Assembly: GCA_023101885.1 (NCBI GenBank)
Contig: JALPQD010000233.1
Location: 3,494,083-3,558,082, forward strand
Source: Typhlomys cinereus
Lineage: Eukaryota > Chordata > Mammalia > Rodentia > Platacanthomyidae
DNA: 64,000 nucleotides
Direction: 5' to 3'
The notes under the pieces are model-generated. The model saw only the letters and a program-made list of their open reading frames with translations, ran no database searches and was not told where the DNA came from. A program made the translations under genes and the position numbers. Each line of letters starts with the position of its first letter. The stretch's first letter is position 1. This document shows, in pieces, positions 13,207 to 24,354 of the stretch.

Positions 13207-13523
13207 CAAGGGAATGACAGCCACAGTAGTGTTCCTATGCTTAACGGGAACACAGGAAAGAGTTCTGGGAAATGCCACTGGGTCTTTGCACCTCATCGGA
13301 GAGGAGGACCCAGAGCAGAGTTTGGCATGCACATTAAAGGGGAGAGGAAGGGGAGGCACTGGGGGATAGAAAGGGAGGGGAGTAGGAGATGGGGAGGGAG
13401 GGGGTGGGGGGTTGGAGGGAGGGAGGGGATCGGTGTACCTATTAAGTTTGTAAGAGTGGAAATAAAAAATAAATACATAAATACATAAACAAATAAATAA
13501 ATAAATAATCTTTCCAGCCTCTG
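13190..13523 (+). mobile_element. Young 5'-truncated L1 3' end with perfect 17-bp target-site duplication
   Basis: The target-site duplication aatctttccagcctctg occurs at 13190-13206 and 13507-13523. Between them is an L1 3' UTR fragment starting at 'acagccacagtagtgttcct', with the polypurine G-tract at about 13340-13430, 'ggtgtacctattaagtttgt' and an (AAAT)n tail. The perfect duplication and low divergence mark a recent insertion into the older SINE. Confidence 0.92.
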
Positions 13524-13750
13524 AATGGAACACCTAACAGCTATGGGAACAATTGAAGAAGTTAAATACTTGTGTAAGCAGAATATCCCTAGAGAAGAAA
13601 AGGAGATAGAAGCCAGGGTATATTTAAAGTAGCAATGTCCAAGAACATTCCAGAATTAGTAACACACAAGATATAATAGGTTGAGATATCTGAGAAAACA
13701 GTAATTAGCACAAATTAAAAGAATAAAATTTTAGAAAATATTACAGAAGG

Positions 13751-13880
13751 TAGATTATCAATCTATCAATCACTTTATTGATCTATCCATCTATAGATAA
13801 ATCCATAGATATATAGATGGTAGATGATAAATGATAGATGAATAGATGAGTAGATAGATATATACATAAATAGACATACT
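13751..13880. repeat. Degenerate (GATA)/(ATAG)n microsatellite
   Basis: ATCT/AGAT units switch strand sense within the array: ATC-rich units at 13757-13795, then ATAG/GATG units at 13795-13865. Confidence 0.8.
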
Positions 13881-13924
13881 GATTCATCTCTTAGACAAAA
13901 GTTTAATCTGAAAGAAACTTTGAG

Positions 13925-14035
13925 TATGAGTCCCAGCCTTTCATAAACCAGGTGTCACCAACACCTTCAATGTCAATAGTAAGCAGAAGTACAAGGTTAT
14001 TCTAGGCTATAAAGAACATTTCAGTTTTTTATAGT
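13925..14035 (+). mobile_element. Possible B1-like SINE remnant
   Basis: 'gagtcccagcctttcataaaccaggtgtcacc' followed by 'agcagaagtacaaggttattctaggctataaag' resembles a diverged B1 in part. This is weak evidence. Confidence 0.25.
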
Positions 14036-14480
14036 TAAGGTACTGTTAAAATTCTCTAGGCAAAGATAATTGATAAATGAATGTATCATACAAACAGAAA
14101 TTATTATATCCCTAAATAACATGAGTTAGGTAATTCAACAATGGCTAGGTGTAGACTGGGGAGATTGACAATTTGGTCTTACCTGACCACCTTAGCATCT
14201 AGTTATGAAGGTCTGTAGGATTCCCGAAGAATCACTAATCTTCATCCCATGAAGGAAGGCCAAAGGAGCTGTGCTCAAATGTCAGCTAAGATGACAGCAG
14301 GTGCATAAAACAAGGTAGATGCACACATCAACAATAAGTGCAGTTTGACTAGCAAAAAAATCCCAGAGTTATATCTTTTAACTGACCACAGATTCAATCT
14401 GGCAACCAAACTTACCCACATGACTCTTAAGTGTTGATTTTGTGTATGAGATTTTTTAAAATCCTCTATTATTTTTAGAC
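14036..14480. other. Intergenic, no recognised element
   Basis: AT-rich sequence leading into the chimeric retroposon. Nothing gene-like is visible. Confidence 0.4.
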
Positions 14481-14526
14481 ATTTACTTTTTTTAATTTAT
14501 TTATTTAATTGTGTGTGTATGCGTGT

Positions 14527-14578
<52 letters not shown>

Positions 14579-14862
14579 CCACGGACGAATTTGAGAACCA
14601 CTATAGACCGCCTCCACCCTTCCTTGTTAACTCTGCTTTGGGTCCCCTCCCTCCCTCCACCTCCCCCTGACCTCTCTGCTCCCCTCTCCCCTCCCCCCTC
14701 CCTCCACATCCCCCAGTGCCTCCCTCCCAGTGCCTCCCCCCGGAATCCCCGGAGCATCCTTTAATGTGTATGCCAAACTCTCCTCTGGGTCCTCCTCTCT
14801 GATGAGGTGCAAGGACTCAGGGGCATTCCCAGAGGCATTTCCCAGTTAATGATTTATACTTT
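14481..14862 (-). mobile_element. Chimeric retroposon: SINE 3' half joined to L1 3' UTR
   Basis: On the minus strand the 3' end (14491-14633) is the tail and 3' part of the young SINE: A/T-rich tail, (TG)n array at 14533-14576, then 'accacggacgaatttgagaac'-type block. At about 14634 it switches to the L1 3' UTR polypurine tract and upstream 3' UTR (14634-14846). The terminal L1 segment normally next to the poly(A) is absent. Possible imperfect target duplication: atttactttt at 14481-14490 and atttatacttt at 14852-14862. The frames at 14497-14812 are shadows. Confidence 0.7.
14533..14576. repeat. (TG)n microsatellite in SINE tail
   Basis: About 22 TG units inside the SINE part of the chimeric element. 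Confidence 0.95.
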
Positions 14863-15320
14863 CAAAATCAAAATTTAGATATTGTGTACTGTAAAATACA
14901 TTTTAATATTTATTCATTTCAATTATCCTCTTAATTATTAGAATGCATTTTAGCATAATATTTTAATTATTTATTAACTTATTGGTCTTTCATATAATTA
15001 AATCCTTCATAGTTCTGTCCTGCAAATTGAAACTTTCCTCCTGGAGAAGAAAAGGAAGTCTAAAGATTGAGGAAGGTTATACAGTTTGTATTAAGAGGAA
15101 AATAGAGCTTCCTGTAAATATTGTCACATTTTCATCTTATTAATTCATTCGATAGGGTTTTCACTTTACCTTTCAGGGTATATTGAGTATTTTCTATAAG
15201 ACAGGTCTAGTAAATATTTTAGATTTTTTTTATACTTTGTTTACATATAACTTCAGTTCTCCCTCAACTTTGAAAGACATTGGTGGATACAGGGCTATTG
15301 TTAGATCTTTGTCCCTTTCT
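14863..15320. other. Intergenic, no recognised element
   Basis: AT-rich and non-repetitive as far as I can see. Confidence 0.4.
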
Positions 15321-15535
15321 TTTTTCTCTCCTTTCCCATTTCCCTCCCTCCCTCCCTCCTTCCCCCCTCCCTCCCTCCCTCCCTCCCTCCCTCCCTCCCT
15401 CCTCCCTTCCTTCCTTCCTTCCTTCCTTCCTTCCTTCCTTCCTTCCTTCCTTCCTTCCTTCCTTCCTTCCTTCCTTCTTTTCTTCCTTCCTTCCTTCCTT
15501 CTTCCTTCCTTTCCCTCTTTCCTTCCTTGTCCTTA
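15321..15535. repeat. Long polypyrimidine array: (TCCC)n then (TTCC)n
   Basis: The plus strand is almost pure pyrimidine. TCCC units run from about 15341 to 15405, TTCC units from about 15406 to 15475, then interrupted TTCC/TTTC. The change of unit inside one tract suggests two phases of slippage expansion. The long Leu/Pro/Ser frames here are artefacts. Confidence 0.95.
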
Positions 15536-16015
15536 TTCCTTCTTCACTTGAATAATATGGCACATTGTTCTCCAGTTGCCAAATATTCTGCTTGTATAAT
15601 AATGTATAATTTTATTAATGATTATTTGTTCATAATGATTTCTTCCCCCATGTTCCATAGTATGAATACTGGTCTCCTAACAATGCACTATAGGTTTATT
15701 ACACTGTATTCCTGCACTTCCAGGATTTTCTTTTAGTCACAGATTCAATGATTTTTGATTGTGTTACTATTACCAAATATACTCCCTCTTGTTGTCATCC
15801 CTTCTTTTGAGTGGCTCCTGGGAAGTTTTCATTTCTGTTACTCTATTTTCTTCCTCCATGCTTTCCATGAGGTTTCTTCTTTTTAACTTTTGTTGAACTT
15901 ACACTTTTATAAATACACAGAGACAGTGCAATATGAAACTGTATTCTCCTTACTCTCCTATCTCCCTTCTCCCTCCTACAATCAATCCTACTTTCATAAT
16001 TCCATATCTTTAAAA
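15536..16015. other. Intergenic, no recognised element
   Basis: No gene or repeat family is evident. The frame at 15527-15736 lacks any recognisable feature. Confidence 0.4.
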
Positions 16016-16017
16016 AA

Positions 16018-16070
<53 letters not shown>

Positions 16071-16345
16071 CTCATGCACACACATGTGTGTCTGTGTCTG
16101 TGTGTATCAGAGGTACTATGTGTACCTAGGGGACCAAGTGTGACTTTAGAATTCATCCTGAATTGCTTCTACCTTCTTTTTGCTCTGTTCTGGGATTTCC
16201 CAGCTTCTGCCTTCAGGAGCCAGAAGTATATGCCTCTGTCAATTCCCCATGGAGTTTTTTCTCTGTTATCCAGAATCCAAACTTAGGTTCTTCTGCTTGT
16301 ATGCAAGGCAGAGCCTTAGCCACTGAGATACCTCTCCAGCCAATC
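16018..16345 (-). mobile_element. tRNA-derived SINE, older subfamily, with (TG)n expansion
   Basis: The (TG)n array at 16020-16067 is its tail. The body follows ('tgactttagaattcatcctg', 'ctgggatttcccagcttctg'), and the tRNA-like head in reverse ends at 'tgagatacctctccagcc' near 16340. It is close to full length. Overlapping frames at 15890-16372 are shadows. Confidence 0.8.
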
Positions 16346-19300
16346 TTTTTTTATGCAAACCAGTGTGCTTAGCTTCTATTTCCTCATTAATTTCTCTATT
16401 TTGTATACGATTGCTTTTCTCATTTATATTTAAAATGTATTTGTTTCATAGGTTTTGGTAAAAAAGTTGGCTGATTTTTTTCTTTAATGGCCATAATTTC
16501 CTGTGTTTTGGTTGCTTTTTATTGGAAGTTGGACATTAGAATCTTATAATGTGATGGTAAGAATCATATACTTTGCCTCAGGGTATACTCCTCATTGTTA
16601 TTAATTTTGTTTAACTGTTTTCTTTATTATAAAGGACTGGTTTCATGTCCTTATGTGTATTTTTAAGATATTCTTCATTTCATCTCTGGAAATGCAGAAT
16701 GGCATATCATTTTCTAAATATATAATTGTTTTTAAGCATGTTAATCACTACTCTCTGATCCCCCAAAGAAAGAAAAGAAAAAGACTAAGAATAAAGAAAG
16801 CTTATGGGGGACTAGGATTAGCTCTTTAATATACTTGACTTCATTTCAGTCTGAGAGTAATGGATCTGAAGAGAGAGGCACATCAGTACATGCTTCTTAT
16901 GTACATATAATTCCTTGATACGGATTGTAGAAATGATCAGGACATAAGTGTGTAATGTTTGAGAGATACTTTGCCCATCCTGCTTCCAATGAAGTTATAT
17001 ACAAGATGCTTAAGAAATAGCTACTTGATACACGGCCATAAATTGGGGATAGGGCACTACAAATGTGCAAGAAGATGAGGTTGTAGTCAAACATAATTCA
17101 GCAATTAAATCTTCCTCAGGAAACTGCAAGCCCTCAGGAGCCAAATTTTGAAAAAGTTAGGTGAAACAATTTATGCGAGCAAGATTGTGATGTGGGAGGG
17201 GAATCAGATAGCTGGTGCTTTGACCCTAACATTTTTCTATCACCTTTTCTCCTTACTCTGGCTCTTAGTCATTGAATCCCTCCCCCACATCTGATTGGAG
17301 AAAGACTATTATTGTAAATAACTTCACGTTTTTAAATTTCACATAACTCATTATATATACCTGTGAATTCTAATATTATTACTAAATGGAATTTCTTATT
17401 TCTCTTTTTATCATTTTTATTGCATGTCAGCTTTATAGATGTAAGTAATGAATTATGTCATTTCAACCATTATTTCCCTTCTTTCCCTTCCCTCAAAACC
17501 TTCTCCAAACTTCTCCCTCAACTGTCATAACATGTTTCATGTGTGAGTCCACTTAGTTTCTTCCAGGTTGATTGTGGGTGTGAGAAAGGGAATGACTTTC
17601 CTTAGTGGCATACCCACAGATATATTGTCCATCCTGCAGCAAGTGCTCAGACATAACTCAATTTTCTTTACTTTTTAAATTTTCAAAAGTTGTATAAATT
17701 GACAAGAAATTCATTTTAAGAGCCATAAAATGAACTAATGGAGTACATAAAAACCCTCAGCAACAGAAGATTATTCAATTCTTCTCTAATATGTATAGCA
17801 TTCAAATTGAATGAAGATTGATGAGATTAGTAAAATAAGAACCAATGTGTATGGATAAATAATAATACTGTACTACACTTGTCGGAAATATTTTCTCTAT
17901 GTACACAATATACAATTGCTATATGAAGACATTGGCATGAATTTCAGATAAATTCCTTTATGCCAATTGAAAGCAAATGCCAGAAATTATATGTGCATTA
18001 ATATTCATTATCTAATATTCTTTGTTTGGGAAAACTGTGTAATTCACAGGTTTTTATAGTTCTAAGTTAATAAGCTTGATAATTTAAAAACATAATTAGT
18101 TCCAACAATTGATAAAAATTTCACAAAAAGTACATTTGATATGTCCACAAACTGCTAAGTTGTCATCTTTATGGTAATTTAGATTTGCATACACAAAACT
18201 AATGTTTTGGTAATGGCACCAAGTTTTTCATGTGTGGGTCATTAAGCACAGTATGTTTTCTGTTATTATGCCTGGTTTTATTCTTTGTGAAAGTAATGTT
18301 TTGGCCTGAGGAGGAACATTGCTAGTGAATGCACAGCAACAGACTTTCCTGATATAGATTTATAGTTTATGGTTTAAGTTTTTTATTTTGATTTATCTTG
18401 GCAAGATAGTCAACATGCATGTATGAAGAATTACTGTTTCATGTATAACTATTGTATAATAACGCGATGGTCAAATATAGTGTTAATAATTTTATCTTTT
18501 TCCTGTCATCTTCCCACAGAAGATCTAAGTTACATGAAAACAAGCATTAATTTCTACCAACCATGCTGAATAAAAATAGATTTATGTCTTTGTTCTTATA
18601 ACAGTTGATGAGACATGTTATGTCCCTTGCAAGTATTTGTGGGATTATGGACATTATTTTCATTAGATCACAGCGTATAGTAGAAAATTATATTTTTTCA
18701 AGCTTCTTGGTAGAAAATGACCGAGCAATGCAATGTTTTGTAAGCTGTTCTTCAGTAGTCCATATTTTAGCCATTTTGTGCTTTTAGGCTTGTATTTTGG
18801 GTTGTGTTTCTTATTTTTGTTCAATTTCACCTATTTTTTTTGTTTTGTGGAGAAGTACTACTTTCCATGATACACAGTAAAGACTGTGCTTTTTTTTCTG
18901 TGTATGCTGTCAATGGCCCCCAAATAAAATAAGTTACTATGAAGATTTCCTAGATGTCACTTTTCAGTATATATACTTATATATTTATATATATACATGT
19001 TATTTGTATATATTTATATATATTGTATATTTATATATATACATAGCTTATAAATAGCATTCTTTTTTTCTTTCCAATCTTCTGTTTATATTTATTCTTG
19101 TCATCCTATAAAACCAAGCACAAATCCTATCCTCTTCACTGTATACTTTTCTGGAAATATATTTATTAACCCTGGCAATATTCACTTTCTCATGTATACA
19201 ACATTGAATGACATTGTGTCTCCCTTAATATTTCAGATGCCTGAAGTCCACAATCAATGGTAATTGACCAGCAGAACAGTAAAATTAGACTGTTAATCAA

Positions 19301-19510
19301 ACCTTATTTAGTATAGGAGATATTGTTATAAATAAATCCATATGAAGCGAAAAGAATAAATTAGATGGAGGATGAAAAGAAGATATATTTCAAAACAAAT
19401 GTAACTGCTAAGGTTTAAGGGTCAGAAGGAAAATCTTCAGGGTGAATTCAGAAAAGTATAAATAAAAGAAATTAGAATTGTCACTGAAAATAAGACTAGG
19501 AATATTTCAA
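16346..19510. other. Intergenic; faint old repeats only
   Basis: 16380-16700 and 17400-17680 read like very old L1 sequence (pyrimidine-rich 3' UTR style in the second), but I cannot assign them. (TA)/(TATATT)-rich microsatellite at about 18965-19045. The small frames at 16897-17094 and 18605-18787 have no recognisable feature. No gene seen. Confidence 0.35.
18965..19045. repeat. AT-rich (TATA)n microsatellite
   Basis: Alternating TA runs with short ATTT interruptions. Confidence 0.8.
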
Positions 19511-19519
19511 AAACAAACA

Positions 19520-19745
19520 AGCAAGAAAAGAATTATACCAATGAGAAAACTCAGTGAACAAAGGCACTACTCATCAAGGCTGATGACATGAGTTCAGTCA
19601 TTGAATCTACATGATAGGGGAGAACTGAGCCCAGTATGTTGATCTCTGAGTTCTACATGTGCACTGTGGTGACTATGCTTTCATCACTCACACACACACA
19701 CACACACACGCACACATGCAGGCACATGCAGGCACACACGTGACA
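19520..19745 (+). mobile_element. B3-like rodent SINE with (CA)n tail
   Basis: A diverged tRNA-like head (about 19545-19610) is followed by 'ataggggagaactgag' and a 'gatctctgagttctacatgtg' block that match the B3 body. The tail is (CA)n with GC/TG interruptions at 19688-19740. Confidence 0.65.
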
Positions 19746-19929
19746 AATATTTAAATGTAAAAAATTACAACGTTTAGTGATTAATATCATGTAACTAAAT
19801 TTAAATTTTGAAATATTTAAATATGTGCACTCAGCACAGAAATGTTAGAGAAATAGAAACAACATATCCATCATATCAAATATTCATCAATTTTCTGTAC
19901 CATAAAATTCAAAATCTCCTCTATCAACT

Positions 19930-20210
19930 GTTTTGATTTGTTGCATTATTTTTTTGTTTTACACATTATTAGAATTCGTGCTTCTTTCAAAATGCACCTA
20001 TCCCTCCTCTCTCCATTTTCACTTCCTCTTTGTTCTTCCTAAGCTCTAGTAGCCACTATATTACTATAGTGTTATGAGATTAGCTTTTTAGCTTGTATAA
20101 ATATGTGAGAACATTCTATATTTGTCTTTCTGTACCTGGCTTATTTCAGTGAACCTAATATCTTCCAGTTCTATCTCTGCAACTGCTAGTGAATTTCTTT
20201 CTTTGAACAG
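19930..20210 (-). mobile_element. Ancient L1M 3'-region fragment
   Basis: 'gtctttctgtacctggctta' followed by 'tttcagtgaacctaatatct' and 'tccagttctatctctgcaac' is the well-known reverse reading of an L1 region just after ORF2. The pyrimidine-rich 20000-20040 fits the adjoining 3' UTR. Confidence 0.7.
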
Positions 20211-20374
20211 GATGCCAATCTACAAAAGGGGAAAATACATTAAAACCATTCACTATATGCAAAAATAACTGCAAAGGGAATGAAAATTCAAGCTTATGAC
20301 CCGAAATTCCTAAAAATAGATGCAAAATAAATCATTTAACACTTTATACAAGAAAAAAATTTGTATATGACCAT

Positions 20375-20775
20375 ATGACAGTTAGAGATGTCAATTTGAC
20401 AAATAATAACTGGACCTTTAGGCATAGTAATGAAGAATGATTTCCTTATAACAAACCTTTGAGCAGGTCTATAGAAGATTAGCTAATTGATATGGGAAGA
20501 CCCAGCCCATAGAGCTTGTAACTATTCCCAGAGAAGGTGAAAAGATGTAGTAAGAACTGGTTAGAATTGTCAAGGTGAGAGCTATGTCCCTCTCAACTCT
20601 TCCTGTGACTATGAGTGGACATTCCCTCAGCTTTGTTGGTAACTCTCTTGCTATAACAGGTTGTAGTCTTCAATCATAGGCATCAACAAATCCCTTTTTC
20701 CCCTTAATCACAAGGGTCATGTATTTATAGCAGCAATAACAAAATTGAAACTAAGAGAAACAAAGTCACAGGTAA
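20375..20775 (+). mobile_element. Rodent LTR-like interspersed repeat, copy 1
   Basis: Starts near 'gatgtcaatttgacaaataa', has the core 'gaagattagctaattgatat' and 'gggaagacccagcccatag', and ends near a degraded 'aaat..ccctttttcccctta' polyadenylation-like end. The same plan occurs at 36590-36990, 40410-40845 (minus) and 60390-60815. The ends resemble MaLR-class LTRs, but I do not name the family. Confidence 0.5.
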
Positions 20776-21439
20776 ATAAATTTAAAATTAAATATAATTG
20801 CATCAAATTTAAAACCATACTCACAGCAAAGGAAACATTCAACAGAGACAGAAATAACTTTAAATGAGAAAAAATTTCTCCCAACTTTTTATTCCATAAG
20901 GGACAAATATTTAGGTTATGTACAGAATTAAAATAAAAATAATATTCATAATAACTAAAAATAATGAAGGCAATATGGTTTTTAAAATATATGAACATCC
21001 TGAACAAATATTATCTGAAAGATATGAAAATGACCAAAAATCAATGTATGAAAATATACTTAAAATCATTAATCAACACAGAAAGGCAAATCAAAACAAG
21101 ACACTAATTATTGTGACCGTTACTATCAGAAAAATGAAGAGTACTAAAGTTCATAGATGTGGAACAAGGAGAACTCCTATTGAAAACGATGATAATATAA
21201 ATTACTGAAAATATAAATGGAAAAAATCTAGAAATTCTATAGAACCTTAGAACCAGGATTGCCATCAATCTTCTATATATGCCTACATGCACATATACAT
21301 ACACATTATATGCATATGTTAAAAAGAAATTAAATCAACATGTTAAAAAGACATTCCCAATAACATACATAATGCAACATTAGTCACAATAGTCAAGATA
21401 AGGCATCAAACAAAAGTTCATTGTTGCATTTGTGGTTAA

Positions 21440-21709
21440 AAAAAAGAGTGTCGGGCTGGAGAGGTGGCTCTGCCTTGCAGGCAGAAGGTCCCAAGTTCTG
21501 ATCCAAGGTCCACGTATAGAGGCCAGGCGGAAGCGGGGGCGGCCTGCGTTTCTGGTCCTGGTAGGGCAGAGCCTGTGAATCCCGGGGCAGAGTAAACAAG
21601 GAGGAGGAGGTCTATGGTGGTTCCTGAATTGGTCCGTGGTTCTACACACACACGCACATATACATACACACGCAAACATGCACAATTGAATAATAAGAAA
21701 AAAGAGTGT
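21440..21709 (+). mobile_element. Young tRNA-derived SINE with target-site duplication
   Basis: The head 'gggctggagaggtggctctg' starts at 21453, with A-box-like and B-box-like segments of a tRNA promoter, then a GC-rich body, a 'ggtccgtggttctacacac' block and an A-rich tail. Duplication aaaaaagagtgt at 21440-21451 and 21698-21709. The minus-strand frames at 21380-21685 are shadows. Confidence 0.92.
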
Positions 21710-21960
21710 TAAACAGGACCTAGAAATGGCTCAAATGTTAAGCTTTTCCTTTGAAGACAATAAGACCTGAGATCAGATCCCAAATCCCTTATAAAACTGC
21801 GAGGTAGACACAGCAGTAGCCAGGCAGAGACTGGGAAACCCAAAAGCAAAGCATTAAGGATGATTCCTGAATCACCCTTGGGCCTGCACATGCACACACA
21901 ATGCCCTCTTCTACAATCACCCCTGCCCCCCACACCTATACACATACACACAAAAAATAG
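21710..21960 (+). mobile_element. Older tRNA-derived SINE directly behind the young copy
   Basis: A decayed head ('aatggctcaaatgttaagc'), the body blocks and 'aaggatgattcctgaatca' belong to the old subfamily, followed by CA-rich sequence. It stands in tandem with the young copy at 21440-21709, in the same orientation. Confidence 0.75.
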
Positions 21961-22090
21961 TAACCTATGTATAGAATGGCAAATCCACATAATGTTTATA
22001 AGTTGGGACAACTCTGAAATACATTCAAGAAATTATTATTGTCACAGAAACCTTTATCTTATCTCTAATCTTCTAGAAAATGAGATCCAT

Positions 22091-22590
22091 GTATTTAGCT
22101 GTTTTTTACAATATTTTTCTATGAACTGTAATAAGTTCATATAAGCTAGTGAAGTCAAAATAGAACTTTCATCTTCCATTCCAACCAAGCAATTTCTCTA
22201 TTTTTCTTTATTCTCTCTCTCTCTCTCTCTCTCTCTTTCTCCTTTCTTAGCCATAACCCCTATACACACATTATGTACCAGGGAAATTTCTCTACCTTTG
22301 TAGCCTTCTGTCAAAACTTCCAGAACTTATCTATAAAGCAAATCCCATAATCAAACCTTTCCATTACACTACACTGTGTCTATGTTTTAAAAAGTAATTC
22401 AAGGTATAAAAGGTAGATTAATCATTTATGCAGGCACATAAATTATATATTCTATGTATCTTCTACATGGATTGAATATTAACTTAATTTTGTATCGCCT
22501 ATCCAAATTGCCTTGCCTTATGATTCATTGATAATATTTTGAGCTCAAACATAAATACTGAAAAAACTTTTGAAAAAAAACGAATAAATT
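22091..22590. other. Intergenic with (CT)n microsatellite
   Basis: (CT)n of about 13 units at 22214-22240. Otherwise AT-rich with no recognised element. Confidence 0.4.
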
Positions 22591-22980
22591 ATAGAGCTGT
22601 GCAGTTAACTTAGGTGATAAGATATATATAGCTAAGGATTTGAGTTTCATATCCAGTAGTCATAAAAATTTGTTGTGGAAGTACATGCTTATAAATGCTG
22701 TTTGGGTGAGGCAGAGACATGAGTATCAATAGAATTCACTGGCAAGCCAATCTAGCCTACTTAGTAAGGCCTACCTCCCATTAGACAACTCTGTCTCCAA
22801 AACTGTGTTTAGCTCCTGAAGAATGACATCTGAGGCTTATCTTGGGACTTGACAAGCATGTGGTCACATGAATTGACACACGTGAACACCTACATATACC
22901 TACATGCACACCACCTGCACACACACACACACCACCTACACAAACACAAACAGATACAAAATAAATGTAACTATGGAATT
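22591..22980 (+). mobile_element. B3/B4-like composite rodent SINE
   Basis: A decayed tRNA-like head (22600-22660), a B1-like middle ('gggtgaggcagagacatgag', 'ggcaagccaatctagcctac', 'gacaactctgtctccaaaac') and a (CA)-rich end at 22915-22955. Strongly diverged. Confidence 0.6.
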
Positions 22981-23394
22981 TTCATTTTTACTTTATATGG
23001 CTCACAGGATTTCTATTAATATTGTCATTACACAAGCACTTGGTAAAAATATGGGTCATTGGTTTCTTGGATTCTAGTGGATTAAGATCGTCAAGGTCTA
23101 GAAGCCACTATGAAAAATTTTTGTGCACTCTGACTGAATCATTTATCTTTACATGAATGGAATATTTCTATCACACAAGATTTTATTTGAAGAAAAAGCA
23201 TAGAAATTACTGGTTTCATTTCTAATATTGTAATGAATAATAATATATAAATAATAAAATATATAATTATGTATATAAATATATAATAATTTTCAATTCA
23301 TAAACATTTAGAAATCACTTGTTCCAACATGGGAGAAAGACAATCTACTAAGAATTTCCATAAAAAAAATCAAGGGAAAAAGAATCACATGAAA
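22981..23394. other. Intergenic, no recognised element
   Basis: AT-rich, with AATAAT/ATATAA-rich sequence at 23230-23295. Confidence 0.4.
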
Positions 23395-23858
23395 ATTTGA
23401 AAATTTTGCAGAAGAGGGGGCGGTATGATTGTAAGAGTGCAGGGATGGGAAGAGTAATGATATGCAAGATACTCCACACAAGTTAGGCCCAAAGGAATCA
23501 TAATAGGACTTTGTATGACCTGCACAATGTCCAACACACTATTGTCCCACAAAGTCTAGCATGGACTAAAGGCACTAGGATCCTTAGAGGCTAGGGATTG
23601 ACAGCCACAGTAATGTTCCTAAGCTTAAGGGAAACACAGGAAAGGGTTCTGGGAAATGCATCTGGGTCCTTGCACTTCACTAGAAAGGAGGACCCAGAGA
23701 AGAGTTTGGCATGCACATTAAAGGATGGTCCAGGGATAGGGGAGGCACTGGGGGATGGGGAGGGAAGAAGGAGCAGAGTGGGGGAGTAGGGAATGGGGGG
23801 TGGAGGAAGGGATGGGACCGGTGTACCTGTTAAGTTTGCATGAGCGGAAATAAAAAAA
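23395..23858 (+). mobile_element. 5'-truncated L1 3' end
   Basis: L1 3' UTR from 'gcagaagagggggcgg' through the polypurine tract (23730-23820) to 'gtgtacctgttaagtttgca' and poly(A). It lines up along its length with 31260-31735 and with the reverse complement of 56390-56828. Frames here are shadows. Confidence 0.9.
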
Positions 23859-24165
23859 AAAGTGTTCCTCTTAAGTATAGGAACACTATTGTGACTGTTA
23901 ATCCCTTGCTTCTAAGGATTCTAGTGCCCTTAGTCCATGCTAGAATTTAATATGTTGGTCATTGCACAGATTATGCAGAATCCTATTATAATTGCTTTGG
24001 ACCTAACTTATGTGGAGTATCTTGCATATCATGGGGCACTGGGAGAAAGGGAGGGAGTGGGGCAAAGTGGGGAGGGAACAGGGAGGTCCAGGGAGATGTG
24101 GAGTGAGGGAGAGGACAGGGATTCCTATTTTGTTTGTATGAGCAGAAAAATTTTAAAAAAAAGTG
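23859..24165 (+). mobile_element. Twin-primed L1: inverted 5' segment then sense 3' end
   Basis: 23862-24032 is L1 3' UTR in minus orientation: it starts with 'gtgttcctcttaagtatagg' and ends with 'tatcttgcatatcat'. 24033-24165 is the same family's terminal segment in plus orientation (G-tract, 'tttgtttgtatgagc', poly(A)). The roughly 120 bp that should lie between the two segments is missing at the joint. This is the classic signature of twin priming. The element lies in the poly(A) tail of the preceding L1 copy. Confidence 0.85.
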
Positions 24166-24179
24166 AATTTTAATCAAGA

Positions 24180-24325
24180 AGGTCTATGTCTGGAATCCCA
24201 GCACTCAGGAGATAGAGGTTAGAGTATTATCTGAGTTCAAGTCCAGCCAAATCTACACAGTGATTGCAAGCAAGCTTGGCTTATATAAGAAAATATTGTC
24301 TCAAACTCAAAACAATAACAAACAA
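24180..24325 (+). mobile_element. B1 SINE
   Basis: 'ctggaatcccagcactcagg', 'gagatagaggttagag', 'gagttcaagtccagccaaat' and 'tattgtctcaaactcaaa' are the successive blocks of B1, ending in an A-rich tail. Confidence 0.85.
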
Positions 24326-24354
24326 GCAACTTTTATGGAACTGTACTAAAACAT

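Larger units (their letters stand above)
12440..13750 (+). mobile_element. Old L1M fragment covering ORF1, carrying three nested insertions
   Basis: Two pieces look like ancient L1M ORF1 sequence on the plus strand. 12440-12600 contains a stretch 'gaccctaatggaaaaagtgg...aaacagatgggaaat' typical of the coiled-coil end. 13540-13690 contains 'gctatgggaacaattgaag' and the following 'aatatccctagagaagaaa' block typical of the RRM region. They are separated by a plus-strand SINE, a minus-strand SINE and a young L1 3' end. No open ORF1 remains. The assignment rests on remembered consensus, so it is moderate. Confidence 0.5.
20213..22090 (+). mobile_element. Ancient L1M ORF2 3' half, interrupted by three insertions
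   Basis: Plus-strand pieces in consistent order: 20215-20370 ('aaaataactgcaaagggaat', 'gacccgaaattcct'), 20780-20920 ('cacagcaaaggaaacattca'), 21050-21430 (the 'gtggaacaaggagaactcct' and 'attagtcacaatagtcaaga' blocks) and 21960-22080. They are separated by an LTR-like repeat (20375-20775) and two SINEs (21440-21960). All frames are decayed; the 96-residue frame at 20918-21208 is a chance opening in this pseudogene. Confidence 0.7.

Noticed and set aside
15183..15563. Leu/Pro/Ser-rich and Arg/Glu/Gly-rich frames of about 100-120 residues
   Set aside because: Products of the TCCC/TTCC tract.
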